This document shows, one piece after another, positions 10,532 through 19,802 of a stretch of 50,107 nt of DNA. A program made the position numbers and the translations under genes. The notes under the pieces are model-generated. The model did no database searches, was not told the DNA's origin, and saw nothing but the letters and a program-made list of their open reading frames with translations. Every line of letters begins with the position of its first letter. The stretch's first letter is position 1. The DNA comes from Roseofilum acuticapitatum BLCC-M154 (lineage in GTDB: Bacteria; Cyanobacteriota; Cyanobacteriia; Cyanobacteriales; Desertifilaceae), in the NCBI RefSeq assembly GCF_030068475.1, contig NZ_JAQOSP010000004.1, positions 1 through 50,107 on the forward strand, written 5' to 3'.

Positions 10532-12262
10532 ATGAAAGTTTTTAACCGAATCAATTTTAATAACCTCCAGGGCGATCTCTTTGGCGGCCTCACTGCCACA
10601 GTGATTGCCCTACCGATGGCTCTAGCCTTCGGAGTCGCTTCAGGTGCAGGGCCCCAAGCTGGACTCTATGGTGCAGTTTTGGTCGGCTTATTTGCTGCCC
10701 TATTTGGAGGTACTCCAACCCTCATTTCTGAACCGACCGGGCCCATGACAGTAGTCATGACCTCGATTATTGCCCATCTAATTGCCAGCCACGGTCAAGA
10801 ACAAGGCATGGCCATGGCATTTACTGTCGTCATGATGGCTGGCGGATTTCAGATCTTGTTTGGAGTCCTGAAGTTAGGTAAATATGTGACCCTGATGCCT
10901 TATACGGTTGTTTCTGGGTTCATGTCTGGGATTGGTTTAATCATGATCATCCTGCAATTGGGGCCCTTCTTAGGCCAGGCAAGTCCCAAAGGGGGTGTGG
11001 TCGGAACATTACGCTCCTTGCCGGATTTATTCGCTAATATTCAACCCATGGAATTGGGTTTAGCTTTGCTAACGGTAGGGATTCTATTTTTCACTCCCTC
11101 GAAAGTTAAGAAATTGGTTCCTCCCCAACTGATTGCCTTAATTGCTGGAACACTCATTTCTGTTATTTTCCTAGGGGGTACAGACCTACGGCGGATTGGT
11201 GAAATTCCCGGTGGCTTACCGAGTTTACAATTACCCATGTTTAGTTTTGATGTTCTCAGAATCATGGTTGTAGATGCTCTAGTTCTAGGGATGCTCGGAT
11301 GTATTGATGCCCTCTTAACTTCTGTGGTTGCTGATAGTTTAACCCGTACCCAACATAATTCTAATAAGGAGTTAATTGGTCAAGGTTTGGGTAATATTAT
11401 GTCCGGTTTATTCGGAGGGATTGCCGGTGCTGGGGCAACCATGGGAACGGTGATTAATATCCAAACGGGAGGACGTACAGCTCTCTCTGGTATAATTCGT
11501 GCGGTTGCTTTACTCTGTGTGGTTCTGTTTGCTGGCGGATTAACCCAAAATATTCCCTTGGCTGTATTGGCAGGGATTGCCCTAAAAGTGGGTATTGATA
11601 TTATTGACTGGAGTTTCCTGAAACAAGCTCATAAGGTTTCCTTGAAAGGGGCCTTGATTATGTACGGGGTGATCGGGTTAACGGTATTTGTAGACTTGAT
11701 TGCTGCGGTTGGTGTTGGGGTCTTTATTGCGAATATTTTGACGATTGAGCGCTTAAGCGAACTTCAGTCGAATGATGTGAAGACGATTACGGATGCTGAT
11801 GATGCGATCTTGCTCAATGATGAAGAGAAAGAACTACTCGATCGCGCCAATAACCGAGTATTACTGTTCCACTTAAGCGGGCCGATGATTTTCGGGGTGG
11901 CTAAGGCGATTTCTCGCGAGCATACGGCCATGGAAGACCATGATATCTTGATTGTGGATTTGACGGATGTACCGGTGATGGGTGTTACGTCTTCTTTAGC
12001 GATTCAAAATGCGATTGAAGATGCTCTCGATCAAGGTCGTCAGGTGATGATTGTGGGTGCTACGGGTAAGGTGAAACAACGGTTAGAAAAGTTGGGTGTG
12101 TTGGCCAAATTGCCGCCCCATCATATGTTAATAGACCGTACAGAAGCTTTGCGTCAGGCGATCGCCTTGTTAGACCATCAAAAACAATATGAGTCTGAGG
12201 AGAATGATGCTTCTAGTATGGCTTCTTCTTCTGATTTATCCCCTTCTTCCATGAATACTTGA
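10532..12262 (+). CDS. bicA: BicA, SulP-family sodium-dependent bicarbonate transporter
   Basis: The product is 576 residues. The membrane domain opens GDLFGGLTATVIALPMALAF and carries GGTPTLISEPTGPMTVVMT, ADSLTRTQHNSNKELIGQGL and GGIAGAGATMGTVINIQ; residues 430-550 form a cytoplasmic STAS domain (VLLFHLSGPMIFGVAKAI). Length and motifs match BicA, the high-flux, low-affinity bicarbonate importer that complements high-affinity SbtA. Both lie within 4 kb, so this is a carbon-uptake island. A serine-rich tail of about 25 residues follows the STAS domain. Confidence 0.95.
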   Translation: MKVFNRINFNNLQGDLFGGLTATVIALPMALAFGVASGAGPQAGLYGAVLVGLFAALFGGTPTLISEPTGPMTVVMTSIIAHLIASHGQEQGMAMAFTVVMMAGGFQILFGVLKLGKYVTLMPYTVVSGFMSGIGLIMIILQLGPFLGQASPKGGVVGTLRSLPDLFANIQPMELGLALLTVGILFFTPSKVKKLVPPQLIALIAGTLISVIFLGGTDLRRIGEIPGGLPSLQLPMFSFDVLRIMVVDALVLGMLGCIDALLTSVVADSLTRTQHNSNKELIGQGLGNIMSGLFGGIAGAGATMGTVINIQTGGRTALSGIIRAVALLCVVLFAGGLTQNIPLAVLAGIALKVGIDIIDWSFLKQAHKVSLKGALIMYGVIGLTVFVDLIAAVGVGVFIANILTIERLSELQSNDVKTITDADDAILLNDEEKELLDRANNRVLLFHLSGPMIFGVAKAISREHTAMEDHDILIVDLTDVPVMGVTSSLAIQNAIEDALDQGRQVMIVGATGKVKQRLEKLGVLAKLPPHHMLIDRTEALRQAIALLDHQKQYESEENDASSMASSSDLSPSSMNT

Positions 12263-12272
12263 ATTCAACCCA

Positions 12273-12308
12273 ATATGTAGGGGAGAATGGCTGTTCTTCC
12301 CTACATAT
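12273..12308. terminator. Bidirectional hairpin terminator between bicA and the NTRC gene
   Basis: A 15-bp stem pairs 12273-12287 (ATATGTAGGGGAGAA) with 12294-12308, with one G-T wobble and a 6-nt loop. TATTTTTA follows on the plus strand. It lies between two convergent genes and could serve both. Confidence 0.75.
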
Positions 12309-12338
12309 CGTATTTTTAGGGATTCATTCCCCAGAACC

Positions 12339-13700
12339 CTAAAGGCTGCTTTCAATCACTTGACGATACTGACTTTTGGGTTTTACGCCTTTGAGTTCTT
12401 GCAATAACTCCTTATCTTTGAACAGTTGTACGGTGGGAGTGCCGGTAATACCGGCATTTTCAGCAATGTCTGGGTCGGCTTCGATGTCAATTTGGATATA
12501 GTGAATTTTAGAGTCAAATTCATCAATGACTTTGCTGAGAATGGGTTTGAGGCTGTGACAGGGGCCGCAGGTGGGGGAGGTGTAAAGTACGAGGAGGGGG
12601 CGATCGCTTTCATGGAATAATTTCCGTAGGGCATACCCTCCCTTATGCCGTGTTTCCTCCAGCTTAAATGTCTCTTCTGTATCCGCTTGCGTCACCGTTG
12701 GAGCCGCTTCTGGTGCTTTTTCCCCTTCTTCCTGCTTAAATTCTTGAGCCAATCCTTGAGCGGATAACCAGCGCTCGGCTAACATGGCTCCCATACATCC
12801 GGTTCCAGCAGCAGTAATGGCTTGGCGGAATTCATGGTCTTGCACATCCCCAACAGCATAAACCCCTTCTACACTGGTTTGTACTCCATGTTGGGTGACA
12901 ATATAACCCACATCATCTAACTCTAATTGCCCTTTGAACAGTTGGGTATTCGGAGTATGACCAATGGCATAGAATAACCCCCCAGACGGTAAGTCTTTCT
13001 CCTCTCCCGTTTGGTTATTCTTGACCTTCACACCCCCAAATTTTGTCCCTTCTCCATAGACATCCACAGCTTCCGTATGCCAATGAACCGTAATTTTCGG
13101 GTGAGCCAGTACCCGGTCTTGCATCGCTTTAGAAGCCCGCATTTCCCCCTTTCGCACGAGTAAATGAACATGGGAGCCATATTTGGTCAAATACACCGCT
13201 TCCTCGGCCGCCGTATCTCCACCCCCAATGACCACCAGTTCCACACCCTTAAAAATGGGTGTTGCTCCATCACAAATGGCGCACGCAGAAATGCCATTAC
13301 TCCAAAAGTCCTGTTCGTGGGGAAGGCTCAACCGTTTGGCCGTTGCACCGGTGGCAATGACAATAGTATGGGTTTTGAACTCTCGTTCTTCAGATTTTAC
13401 GGTAAAGGGGCGCTCGCTCAAGTCAACAGAAACCACATCTTCCGTGTACAGTTCTGCTCCCCATCTGACCGCTTGCGCTTTCATCTTGTCCATCAGTTGC
13501 GGCCCGGTGATACCATCGGGAAAACCGGGGAAGTTCTCCACTTCTGTGGTGGTCATCAGTTGTCCCCCCGGAATTCCCCCCATCTGATACCCTTCAAACA
13601 CCACGGGTTTCAGGTTCGCCCGACCCGCATAAATGGCGGCCGTAAACCCGGCCGGCCCGGAACCGATAATCACCAGATTCTCTACTGTGGGGTTGCTCAT
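12339..13700 (-). CDS. trxB: NTRC: NADPH-thioredoxin reductase fused to thioredoxin
   Basis: The product is 453 residues. Residues 1-315 are a thioredoxin reductase with FAD motif [12 protein letters not shown], redox site Cys140-Ala-Ile-Cys143, NADPH motif [12 protein letters not shown] and a C-terminal FAD motif near [11 protein letters not shown] charged linker (about 320-350) leads to a thioredoxin domain with Cys378-Gly-Pro-Cys381. This fusion is the NTRC found in cyanobacteria and chloroplasts. It uses NADPH to reduce 2-Cys peroxiredoxins and other stromal-type targets. Both active sites are intact. It stands alone, convergent with bicA. Confidence 0.97.
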   Translation of the reverse strand: MSNPTVENLVIIGSGPAGFTAAIYAGRANLKPVVFEGYQMGGIPGGQLMTTTEVENFPGFPDGITGPQLMDKMKAQAVRWGAELYTEDVVSVDLSERPFTVKSEEREFKTHTIVIATGATAKRLSLPHEQDFWSNGISACAICDGATPIFKGVELVVIGGGDTAAEEAVYLTKYGSHVHLLVRKGEMRASKAMQDRVLAHPKITVHWHTEAVDVYGEGTKFGGVKVKNNQTGEEKDLPSGGLFYAIGHTPNTQLFKGQLELDDVGYIVTQHGVQTSVEGVYAVGDVQDHEFRQAITAAGTGCMGAMLAERWLSAQGLAQEFKQEEGEKAPEAAPTVTQADTEETFKLEETRHKGGYALRKLFHESDRPLLVLYTSPTCGPCHSLKPILSKVIDEFDSKIHYIQIDIEADPDIAENAGITGTPTVQLFKDKELLQELKGVKPKSQYRQVIESSL

Positions 13701-13807
13701 GTGTTAACTAAACTCATAACGACTACGCTTAGTATAGCGCATGAAAGGTGTAAAAATGTGAGTTGAGCGAGACAAACAGGTTAAAATTAAGCAGAAAGAT
13801 TAAGCCA

Positions 13808-15127
13808 ATGGTGGGTAACCCAATGGAAGATATTGATAAAATCCGCGATCAATTTAATACTCTCCCCTATTATAATGCCCCTTTAGCCGCAACCCCTAAA
13901 GTAGATTACTCTTCCCTTTATATTCATAATATGGTGACGGCTTTTTATCGGCGAGACCAACAGGTAATCGATACAGCCGGGAAAGTTATTTTAGATGCCG
14001 GGTGTGGCAGTGGCTATAAATCTCTGACCTTAGCTGAGGCGAATCCCGGAGCGAAAATTGTCGGTATTGATCTCTCGGAAAAATCAGTGGGAATTGCTCG
14101 CGAACGTCTGAAGTTACATGGGTTTACGGATGCTGAATTTCATGTCATGCCTATTGAAAATATTGGCACTCTAGAGTATGAATTTGATTATATTAACTGT
14201 GATGAGGTTTTATATTTATTTTCGGATATCATCAAATCTCTAACGCTATTAAAATCTGTTTTGAAGTATGACGGAATTCTTCGAGCTAATTTACATAGTA
14301 AAATTCAACGGAGCCATTATTATAGATCGCAAAGAATTTGGAAAAAACTGGGATTAATGGATTCAGCGCCCCAAGAGGCTGACTATAATCTAGTGCGAGA
14401 AGCGATGCAAAGTCTGAAGCCAGGAGTATTTCTGAAAGAATTTGCTTGGAAAAATAACCAGGAGACTTCTAATGAGTACATTGCTAGAAACCACCTCTTG
14501 ATTGGAGACAGAGGTTTTGAAATTCCTGATTTGTTCGATGGTCTGAGACAGTCGGGACTAGAGTTTGTAGGTATGGTTCATGCATCTCAATGGGATCTAC
14601 TCGGTTTGTTTGAGCATTGGGATGAGTTACCGATTGCACTAATGGTCAAATTTTCGGAGTTGTCTACTGAGGAACAACTCCATATCCATGAGTTATTTCA
14701 TTCGCAACAACGGTTATTGGATTTCTGGTGTGGCCATCCTCAAGGGAATCGGGTCAAGGTAAAAGTTGAAGAATGGACACAAGATCAATGGAATCAGGCA
14801 ACAGTTCATTTTCATCCACAACTGAGAACCGAAACATTTAAGCATCGGGCGATCGCCTCCATAACCCAAATGAGTGCCCTACCCTTGTATGATTATCTTT
14901 CCATCGATCCAGAGAATAGGCCTTTGATCGATAGTGTGGTGGTGAGTCTCCTGTTACCCCTGGTTGATGCTCCCTGTACTTTTAGGGATTTGGTGGGGCG
15001 ATCGCAAAAGCTCTATCCTGTCGATCCAGTGAGTGGGGAGGCGATCGGCCCCTCCCAAGCGACTCAGAAAGTGAAAGAGCTGCTCATCCCCCTGTACGAG
15101 ATGGGCTATGTATTGCTAGAGTCCTAA
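13808..15127 (+). CDS. SAM-dependent class I methyltransferase with a C-terminal extension
   Basis: The product is about 439 residues. Motif I, VILDAGCGSGYKSLTLAEA, and the acidic motif IVGIDLSEKSV show a Rossmann-fold methyltransferase in the first 200 residues. About 220 further residues are of unrecognised type; the last 90 (DYLSIDPENRPLIDSVV...) resemble a small helical regulatory domain. The frame opens at a TTG (13763), but I prefer the ATG at 13808 (or 13823). It precedes the pilin gene by 126 nt on the same strand, so pilin or surface-polymer modification is possible. The substrate is not evident. Confidence 0.8.
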   Translation: MVGNPMEDIDKIRDQFNTLPYYNAPLAATPKVDYSSLYIHNMVTAFYRRDQQVIDTAGKVILDAGCGSGYKSLTLAEANPGAKIVGIDLSEKSVGIARERLKLHGFTDAEFHVMPIENIGTLEYEFDYINCDEVLYLFSDIIKSLTLLKSVLKYDGILRANLHSKIQRSHYYRSQRIWKKLGLMDSAPQEADYNLVREAMQSLKPGVFLKEFAWKNNQETSNEYIARNHLLIGDRGFEIPDLFDGLRQSGLEFVGMVHASQWDLLGLFEHWDELPIALMVKFSELSTEEQLHIHELFHSQQRLLDFWCGHPQGNRVKVKVEEWTQDQWNQATVHFHPQLRTETFKHRAIASITQMSALPLYDYLSIDPENRPLIDSVVVSLLLPLVDAPCTFRDLVGRSQKLYPVDPVSGEAIGPSQATQKVKELLIPLYEMGYVLLES

Positions 15128-15253
15128 GCCGATCCGGACAAATCAAAAAAAAATTTTGATCGGGGTGATATGAAACTGGAATTGGGTGGGTAAGCTATAG
15201 TCAATGGAGTTAGAAGCCTTAGTTTATCGACCCCCAAGGAGAAGTAGATCATC

Positions 15254-15781
15254 ATGAAGACTGAATTTAGAAGCAAGTTCCTGCAACACCTGATCGCGAA
15301 GAAAGAAGACGAAGGGTTTACCCTGATTGAGCTGCTGGTTGTTATCATCATTATCGGTATCCTGTCGGCGATCGCCCTCCCCTCCTTCCTCAACCAAGCC
15401 AACAAAGCGAAGGAGTCCGAAGGTAAGCAGTATGTGGGTTCCATGAACCGTCAACAGCAAGCTTATTACCTAGAAAAAGACGAGTACACGACTAATATAG
15501 CCCAGTTGGGTTTAGGGATCAAAAGCGAAACTGAGAATTATGTTTATGGTATCAGCAGCAATGCAAACACCGGTGTTACCAACTATGCAGACGGTGAGAG
15601 CAAATCAGATACTTTGAGAAGCTTCATTGGTGGTGTTCAAGCTGCAAGAGTTGGAGCCGCGTCAGAAGCTACCACTCTTGCCGTTCTATGTCAAACGGAT
15701 GAAGTGAACTCAAAACCTGTACAGGCAACCTTTAGTACCAGTACCGGTCCTAGCTGTCCCACTGCCTATTCTCCATTGTAG
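15254..15781 (+). CDS. pilA: Type IV major pilin-like protein (PilA family)
   Basis: The product is 175 residues. A basic leader ends EDEG, then comes the prepilin motif GFTLIELLVVIIIIGILSAI with cleavage after Gly21 and Glu26 as the fifth mature residue. NQANKAKESEGKQYVGSMNRQQQAYYLE follows, as is usual in cyanobacterial PilA. Two C-terminal cysteines (in AVLCQTD and GPSCPT) could form the disulfide loop. AAGGAGAAG precedes the ATG. It should build type IV pili for motility and uptake. A glycosyltransferase downstream may modify it (inference). Confidence 0.93.
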   Translation: MKTEFRSKFLQHLIAKKEDEGFTLIELLVVIIIIGILSAIALPSFLNQANKAKESEGKQYVGSMNRQQQAYYLEKDEYTTNIAQLGLGIKSETENYVYGISSNANTGVTNYADGESKSDTLRSFIGGVQAARVGAASEATTLAVLCQTDEVNSKPVQATFSTSTGPSCPTAYSPL

Positions 15782-16197
15782 GATGGCTCGATCTCTAATT
15801 CCTGTAGTATAGACACAGGTTTATGGAAAAAACAGGGTTACTTAGAGAAAAACCCAACCTAAAACGAGTACCATGAGCTGGAATCCCTAGGAGTGTCTCT
15901 GTCAGACTCCTAGGGATTGCTATCAATAACCGTCTATAATATCTGATGTTGCCATCAGATATTATTTCAAGTTTTTGCTAGGTCACAGAAGATGGATAAT
16001 ATCATGTCCGTCTGAACATGGACTGAACAAGGGGCTTAAGCCCCTTGTTATAGGCTGATGAGAAAGTTCTGTGTGAGTCCTAACTCTCCCTTTCACTGCT
16101 ATATAACATCCATAAAGTTAAACAACACATCAATGACGTTTTGCTTCTGATTCTTTAAGTAGCTCGGTCTAGTTGTCATCTCACATTCCTATGAATT
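15782..16197 (+). promoter_or_regulatory. pilA 3' region with three successive strong hairpins
   Basis: Three perfect inverted repeats follow pilA. AATCCCTAGGAGT (15882-15894) pairs with 15906-15918 over 11 nt. ATAATATCTGATG (15936-15948) pairs with 15953-15965 over a 4-nt loop. A 24-bp palindrome lies at 16026-16049 with core AAGGGGCTTAAGCCCCTT. None has a long T-run, so the first two may stabilise or process the abundant pilin mRNA. The third looks like a dispersed palindromic repeat. I see no gene in this stretch. Confidence 0.75.
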
Positions 16198-18423
16198 ATG
16201 ATTGAAACCTTCACATCAAATTTACAGCAGCAAGCTATTGAGTATTTAAATACAGGTAAGTACACTCAAGCCATTACCCTCTATAACAAAATTGTTGAAA
16301 CTGATTCAGCATCAAGGCAAGATTATTGGTACTTAGGATTAGCATTGCTTCTTGATGGACAAGAAGTTGAGGCCCAGGTCACTTGGATGTTAGTGCTTGG
16401 AGAAGCAAGCGCAGAAGAGGTCGAAATATGGACAAGAGAATTGCTGGAAGTATTAGAGTCTTCAGCGAATCATCACCAGGAAGCAGACCAGATTCAATTA
16501 GCTTGGGTTATCCGTCAGCATATTCGTGAAATAGATCCGACTCATGTTAATAATCTGTTTAAAATTTTACAATTAGGTCTCAAGCTAGAAATTTTAACTG
16601 AAGAAGAGATTAATGAGATGGAGTTAGTATCCATCTTAGAAAGCGAGGGAGAGCAACTCAATCTTGATTTTGAACTCTTCATAGAAAGTATAAGACTATT
16701 TTTAGATCAAGCACCTCTGACTCCTATATTACCTCAGTTACTAGAAGCCAGTATCCCTTATGTTCTTACTAAGAGTGTATATTCTTTTGTCTCTGTTGTC
16801 ATGTTGGCCTGTGTAAAAATATGTCAAACGCTCAAACGACCTCATTTAGCCGTTATATTCAGTAAAATTGCACTCAAGGCTAATCCAGAAGATGTTGAAA
16901 TTTGGAGGCACTTATCGGCCCACTATCAAACTGCTCATGAATACGACGAAGGGATTGAAGCCGCTAAAAAAGCTTATTCACTCTCCACAAGAAACATTGA
17001 TAAAATCTGTAGTTATTTCTTACATCTTAGGGGACTGATGGGAGCAGGGGGATATTGGCAAGAAGCCCTTAGTATTTTGCATAAAAAAGCTGATTTACTT
17101 CATTCTCTCAACCCAGATGAAGCCAGTAATTACCCACCTGACCTGAATAGTCGCCTCTATACTGTGGCCTATTTCTTCCCCTATTTTGAAGATGATGCTC
17201 AAGGTAATCGTCAGATTCACAATCACTTAGGGAAGTTTTGTAAAGGGGGCATTCAGTTCCATCATCAAGAGGAAGTTAAGAGATATCACCAAAATTGGAA
17301 TCCTCCTGCCCAACCCCATAAACGGCTCAAAATTGGTTATTTATCCCATTGCTTTGCCACTCATTCTGTAGGATGGTTAGCTCGCTGGTTATTTGAGCAT
17401 CATAACCAGGAAGAGTATGACATTTATGGCTATGTTGTAAACTATCGATCGCAGATTCCAGATCCCTTACAACAATGGTATGTTGAGCATATCCCTAATG
17501 TTCGTAAACTGGGACTGGGTTACATGGAAGTAGCCGAGATCATTAATCAAGACCAAATTGACATTTTGGTAGATATGGATAGTCTCACTTTAGATCTCCC
17601 TTGTGCCGTAATGTCGATCAAACCAGCTCCCATTCAAGTAAGTTGGTTGGGATGGGATGCACCAGGAATTCCAGGTGTAGACTATATGATTGCTGACCCC
17701 TATGTTTTACCTGACAATGCCCAAGATTACTATAGTGAAAAAATTTGGCGGCTCCCTGAAACCTACATTGCAGTCGATGGATTTGAGGTGGCTGTGCCTA
17801 CATTGCGTCGAAAAATGTTAGATCTACCCACTGATTCCATTGTATATTTTAGTTCACAAAGTAGCTATAAACGCCATCCAGATATGGCCAGATTACAATT
17901 ACGGATTATTAAGGAAGTCCCCAATAGTTATTTCCTAATTAAGGGGTTTGGAGATCAAGAATCGATTAAACGATTTTTTATTGAGTTAGCTGAGGAGGAG
18001 GGACTCCCAGAAGAGCGTTTGAAGTTTATTCCTGCTGCTCGCTCAGAGGCGATACATCGAGCGAATATGGGCATTGCTGATGTGGTTCTAGATACCTATC
18101 CTTACAATGGAGCTACTACAACCTTAGAAACATTGTGGATGTGTGTTCCTCTAGTAACGCGAGTTGGTCAGCAGTTTGCTGCCCGCAATAGTTATACCAT
18201 GATGATGAATGCGGGCATCACAGAAGGCATTGCTTGGACTGATGAAGAGTATGTGAAATGGGGAATTCGTTTTGGTACAGAGCCAGAGCTACGTCGAAAC
18301 GTGCATTGGAAGTTGAAAGAATCCCGTAAAACTGCACCATTGTGGAATGCAAAGAAGTTTGCCCAGGAAATGGAAAAGGCCTATGGGCAAATGTGGCAAC
18401 TTTATGTTGAGTCAGCAGGTTAG
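16198..18423 (+). CDS. TPR protein with O-GlcNAc-transferase-like (SPINDLY/GT41) catalytic domain
   Basis: The product is 741 residues. The first 300 or so are TPR-like helices (TGKYTQAITLYNKIVETDS, ALKANPEDVEIWRHLS). From about 375 comes the GT41 fold: KIGYLSHCFATHSVG, DILVDMDSLTLDLPCAVMSIKPAPIQVSWLGW, then FLIKGFGDQ and DVVLDTYPYNGATTTLETLWMCVPLVTRVG. The last block is the UDP-sugar-binding signature. Such enzymes O-glycosylate serine or threonine of proteins. Lying just after pilA it may act on pilin or other surface proteins (inference). I see no signal peptide, so it should be cytoplasmic. Confidence 0.88.
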   Translation: MIETFTSNLQQQAIEYLNTGKYTQAITLYNKIVETDSASRQDYWYLGLALLLDGQEVEAQVTWMLVLGEASAEEVEIWTRELLEVLESSANHHQEADQIQLAWVIRQHIREIDPTHVNNLFKILQLGLKLEILTEEEINEMELVSILESEGEQLNLDFELFIESIRLFLDQAPLTPILPQLLEASIPYVLTKSVYSFVSVVMLACVKICQTLKRPHLAVIFSKIALKANPEDVEIWRHLSAHYQTAHEYDEGIEAAKKAYSLSTRNIDKICSYFLHLRGLMGAGGYWQEALSILHKKADLLHSLNPDEASNYPPDLNSRLYTVAYFFPYFEDDAQGNRQIHNHLGKFCKGGIQFHHQEEVKRYHQNWNPPAQPHKRLKIGYLSHCFATHSVGWLARWLFEHHNQEEYDIYGYVVNYRSQIPDPLQQWYVEHIPNVRKLGLGYMEVAEIINQDQIDILVDMDSLTLDLPCAVMSIKPAPIQVSWLGWDAPGIPGVDYMIADPYVLPDNAQDYYSEKIWRLPETYIAVDGFEVAVPTLRRKMLDLPTDSIVYFSSQSSYKRHPDMARLQLRIIKEVPNSYFLIKGFGDQESIKRFFIELAEEEGLPEERLKFIPAARSEAIHRANMGIADVVLDTYPYNGATTTLETLWMCVPLVTRVGQQFAARNSYTMMMNAGITEGIAWTDEEYVKWGIRFGTEPELRRNVHWKLKESRKTAPLWNAKKFAQEMEKAYGQMWQLYVESAG

Positions 18424-18479
18424 AATGACTAGACCCATTTAATGGCAATTTTGATCTTCAGAAAAGTTTAGGGTTCAGA

Positions 18480-18875
18480 TTAGGGTGACTCATCAGTTGG
18501 TGATGTACTTAATTCATCCGGTTGAGTCGTATTTAATTGCTGTTGAAGTTCTTCATAAAGCGTTTTATAGGTGGTGTCTTCTGGTGCAACTTCGATTAAA
18601 GTTTCTAGCGGTTTGACCACCCCTTCAAGGTTATTCATTTGGAGTCGAACCATGATTAGACCTTCTAAGGCTACTTTGTTTTTGGGTTCTCGTTCTAAAA
18701 CGGTTAGGTAACCTCGTTCTTGGCTTAAAAGTTGGTCTTCAACCGTCAGAGTTTCAGTTTCTGAAGAGGGATTAGGTCTAGGAGGGGTGCGAAAGAGTCG
18801 AGTAGTGGCCAAAGCAGTAGACCCAAAGAATGCAAGTGCGCCAAAGATAGCGAAACATCGTTGTAAGTTAGTCAT
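18480..18875 (-). CDS. Small membrane-anchored TPR-like protein
   Basis: The product is 131 residues. One N-terminal hydrophobic segment (residues 7-25) acts as an anchor or signal. A proline/serine linker follows, then about 70 helical residues (ERGYLTVLEREPKNKVALEGLIMVRLQMNNLEGVVKPLETL) fitting two TPR-like units, and a polar tail. Many cyanobacteria encode such periplasmic or thylakoid-side proteins, of unknown function. It shares its strand with the next two genes and is separated from them by 129 nt containing a hairpin. Confidence 0.7.
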   Translation of the reverse strand: MTNLQRCFAIFGALAFFGSTALATTRLFRTPPRPNPSSETETLTVEDQLLSQERGYLTVLEREPKNKVALEGLIMVRLQMNNLEGVVKPLETLIEVAPEDTTYKTLYEELQQQLNTTQPDELSTSPTDESP

Positions 18876-18907
18876 TTTTTTATGTCAATCATTACTAACA
18901 GAAGGAT

Positions 18908-18934
18908 ACTGCCTAGAAACTGATCCTAGGCAGT
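18908..18934 (-). promoter_or_regulatory. Intergenic hairpin
   Basis: ACTGCCTAG (18908-18916) and CTAGGCAGT (18926-18934) form a perfect 9-bp stem with a 9-nt loop. It lies between two minus-strand genes, after the stop of the gene at 19005 and before the start of the gene at 18875. It has no T-run and may be a weak terminator or processing site. Confidence 0.5.
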
Positions 18935-19004
18935 TGATACTTTTAGAATACCCCAACTTAAGCCAATCGAAATCAGGATAATACCCTGAGTTGTGCATTT
19001 TCAG

Positions 19005-19802
19005 CTAAGGGGAGGGAGGTGGAATAAGCTGATTAATCCTACCTTCTGAATCCAGAATAACATGACCCCCAAGTTCCTCCATCCTCGAAATGGCCCTCCG
19101 TCGAGTTTTGTCATCTGTTGCATTAAACAGTACAAGCTGCCAGGCCTGAAATTGTGCTTGTTTACTGTCTGGATTCTCCTGTAAAAATGCTGCGGTTGCA
19201 GCAGACAGTCTGGAGATCAACTGACTCTCTGAATCAGAATATTCACTGGCCCATTCCGCTACCTTAGCAAAGGATAGTTCTGCTGCTTCTCCATCTCCGA
19301 GAAACAAAAGTTGGTCAGTGCCCAAGTAACGCCAAATATAGTAGGAATGGTGGGGATCTTTGGGATTAAGAGACTGTAATCCTTTTTGCATCATTTCTAC
19401 GGAAAATTCAGGTTTTCCTAAATATAAGGATACACTGGCAGACATGCCAAAATAAGCGGGAATAAATCGGGGGTCTTCATTGAGTGCGATCTGAAAATAT
19501 TCAGGAGCTAAATCATAACCGGTTTGATCGCGGGCTGGATCGTCCCCAAAATAGATGAGAAATTTAATAAAGCTCCAATTGGCAATAAGATTATCAAAGC
19601 CGAAATTGGGCAAAACCTGGAGTAATTGCAGTTCGATCGCTTCTTGAGCGACTTCTTGCTGTAGTTGGGGTAGCGATCGCTCCCTGGAAGCGACTTTAAG
19701 ACGGCTTAATTTAGGCAATTGTACTGAAACAATAGCCAGAGAACACAGGAGCGTTAACCCTGCTGTTGCTAAGGTATTAGTCCACTGTCGGTTCATTAAC
19801 AT
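19005..19802 (-). CDS. Membrane-anchored TPR-like protein
   Basis: The product is 265 residues with one N-terminal membrane segment (about 10-28) and then helical TPR-like sequence (PEYFQIALNEDPRFIPAYFGMSASVSLYLGKPEFSVEMMQKGLQ). This family is common in cyanobacteria and has no assigned role. The ATG at 19802 lies inside the end of the upstream 1336-residue gene; the overlap is 26 nt, or 20 nt if the second ATG at 19796 is used. Expression is therefore likely coupled, and the product may help assemble the same surface structure (inference). Confidence 0.78.
   Translation of the reverse strand: MLMNRQWTNTLATAGLTLLCSLAIVSVQLPKLSRLKVASRERSLPQLQQEVAQEAIELQLLQVLPNFGFDNLIANWSFIKFLIYFGDDPARDQTGYDLAPEYFQIALNEDPRFIPAYFGMSASVSLYLGKPEFSVEMMQKGLQSLNPKDPHHSYYIWRYLGTDQLLFLGDGEAAELSFAKVAEWASEYSDSESQLISRLSAATAAFLQENPDSKQAQFQAWQLVLFNATDDKTRRRAISRMEELGGHVILDSEGRINQLIPPPSP

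Noticed and set aside
13164-13766. A 200-residue open frame on the plus strand opposite the NTRC gene
   Set aside because: It is antisense to a clearly conserved gene with intact active sites; the translation has no recognisable features.
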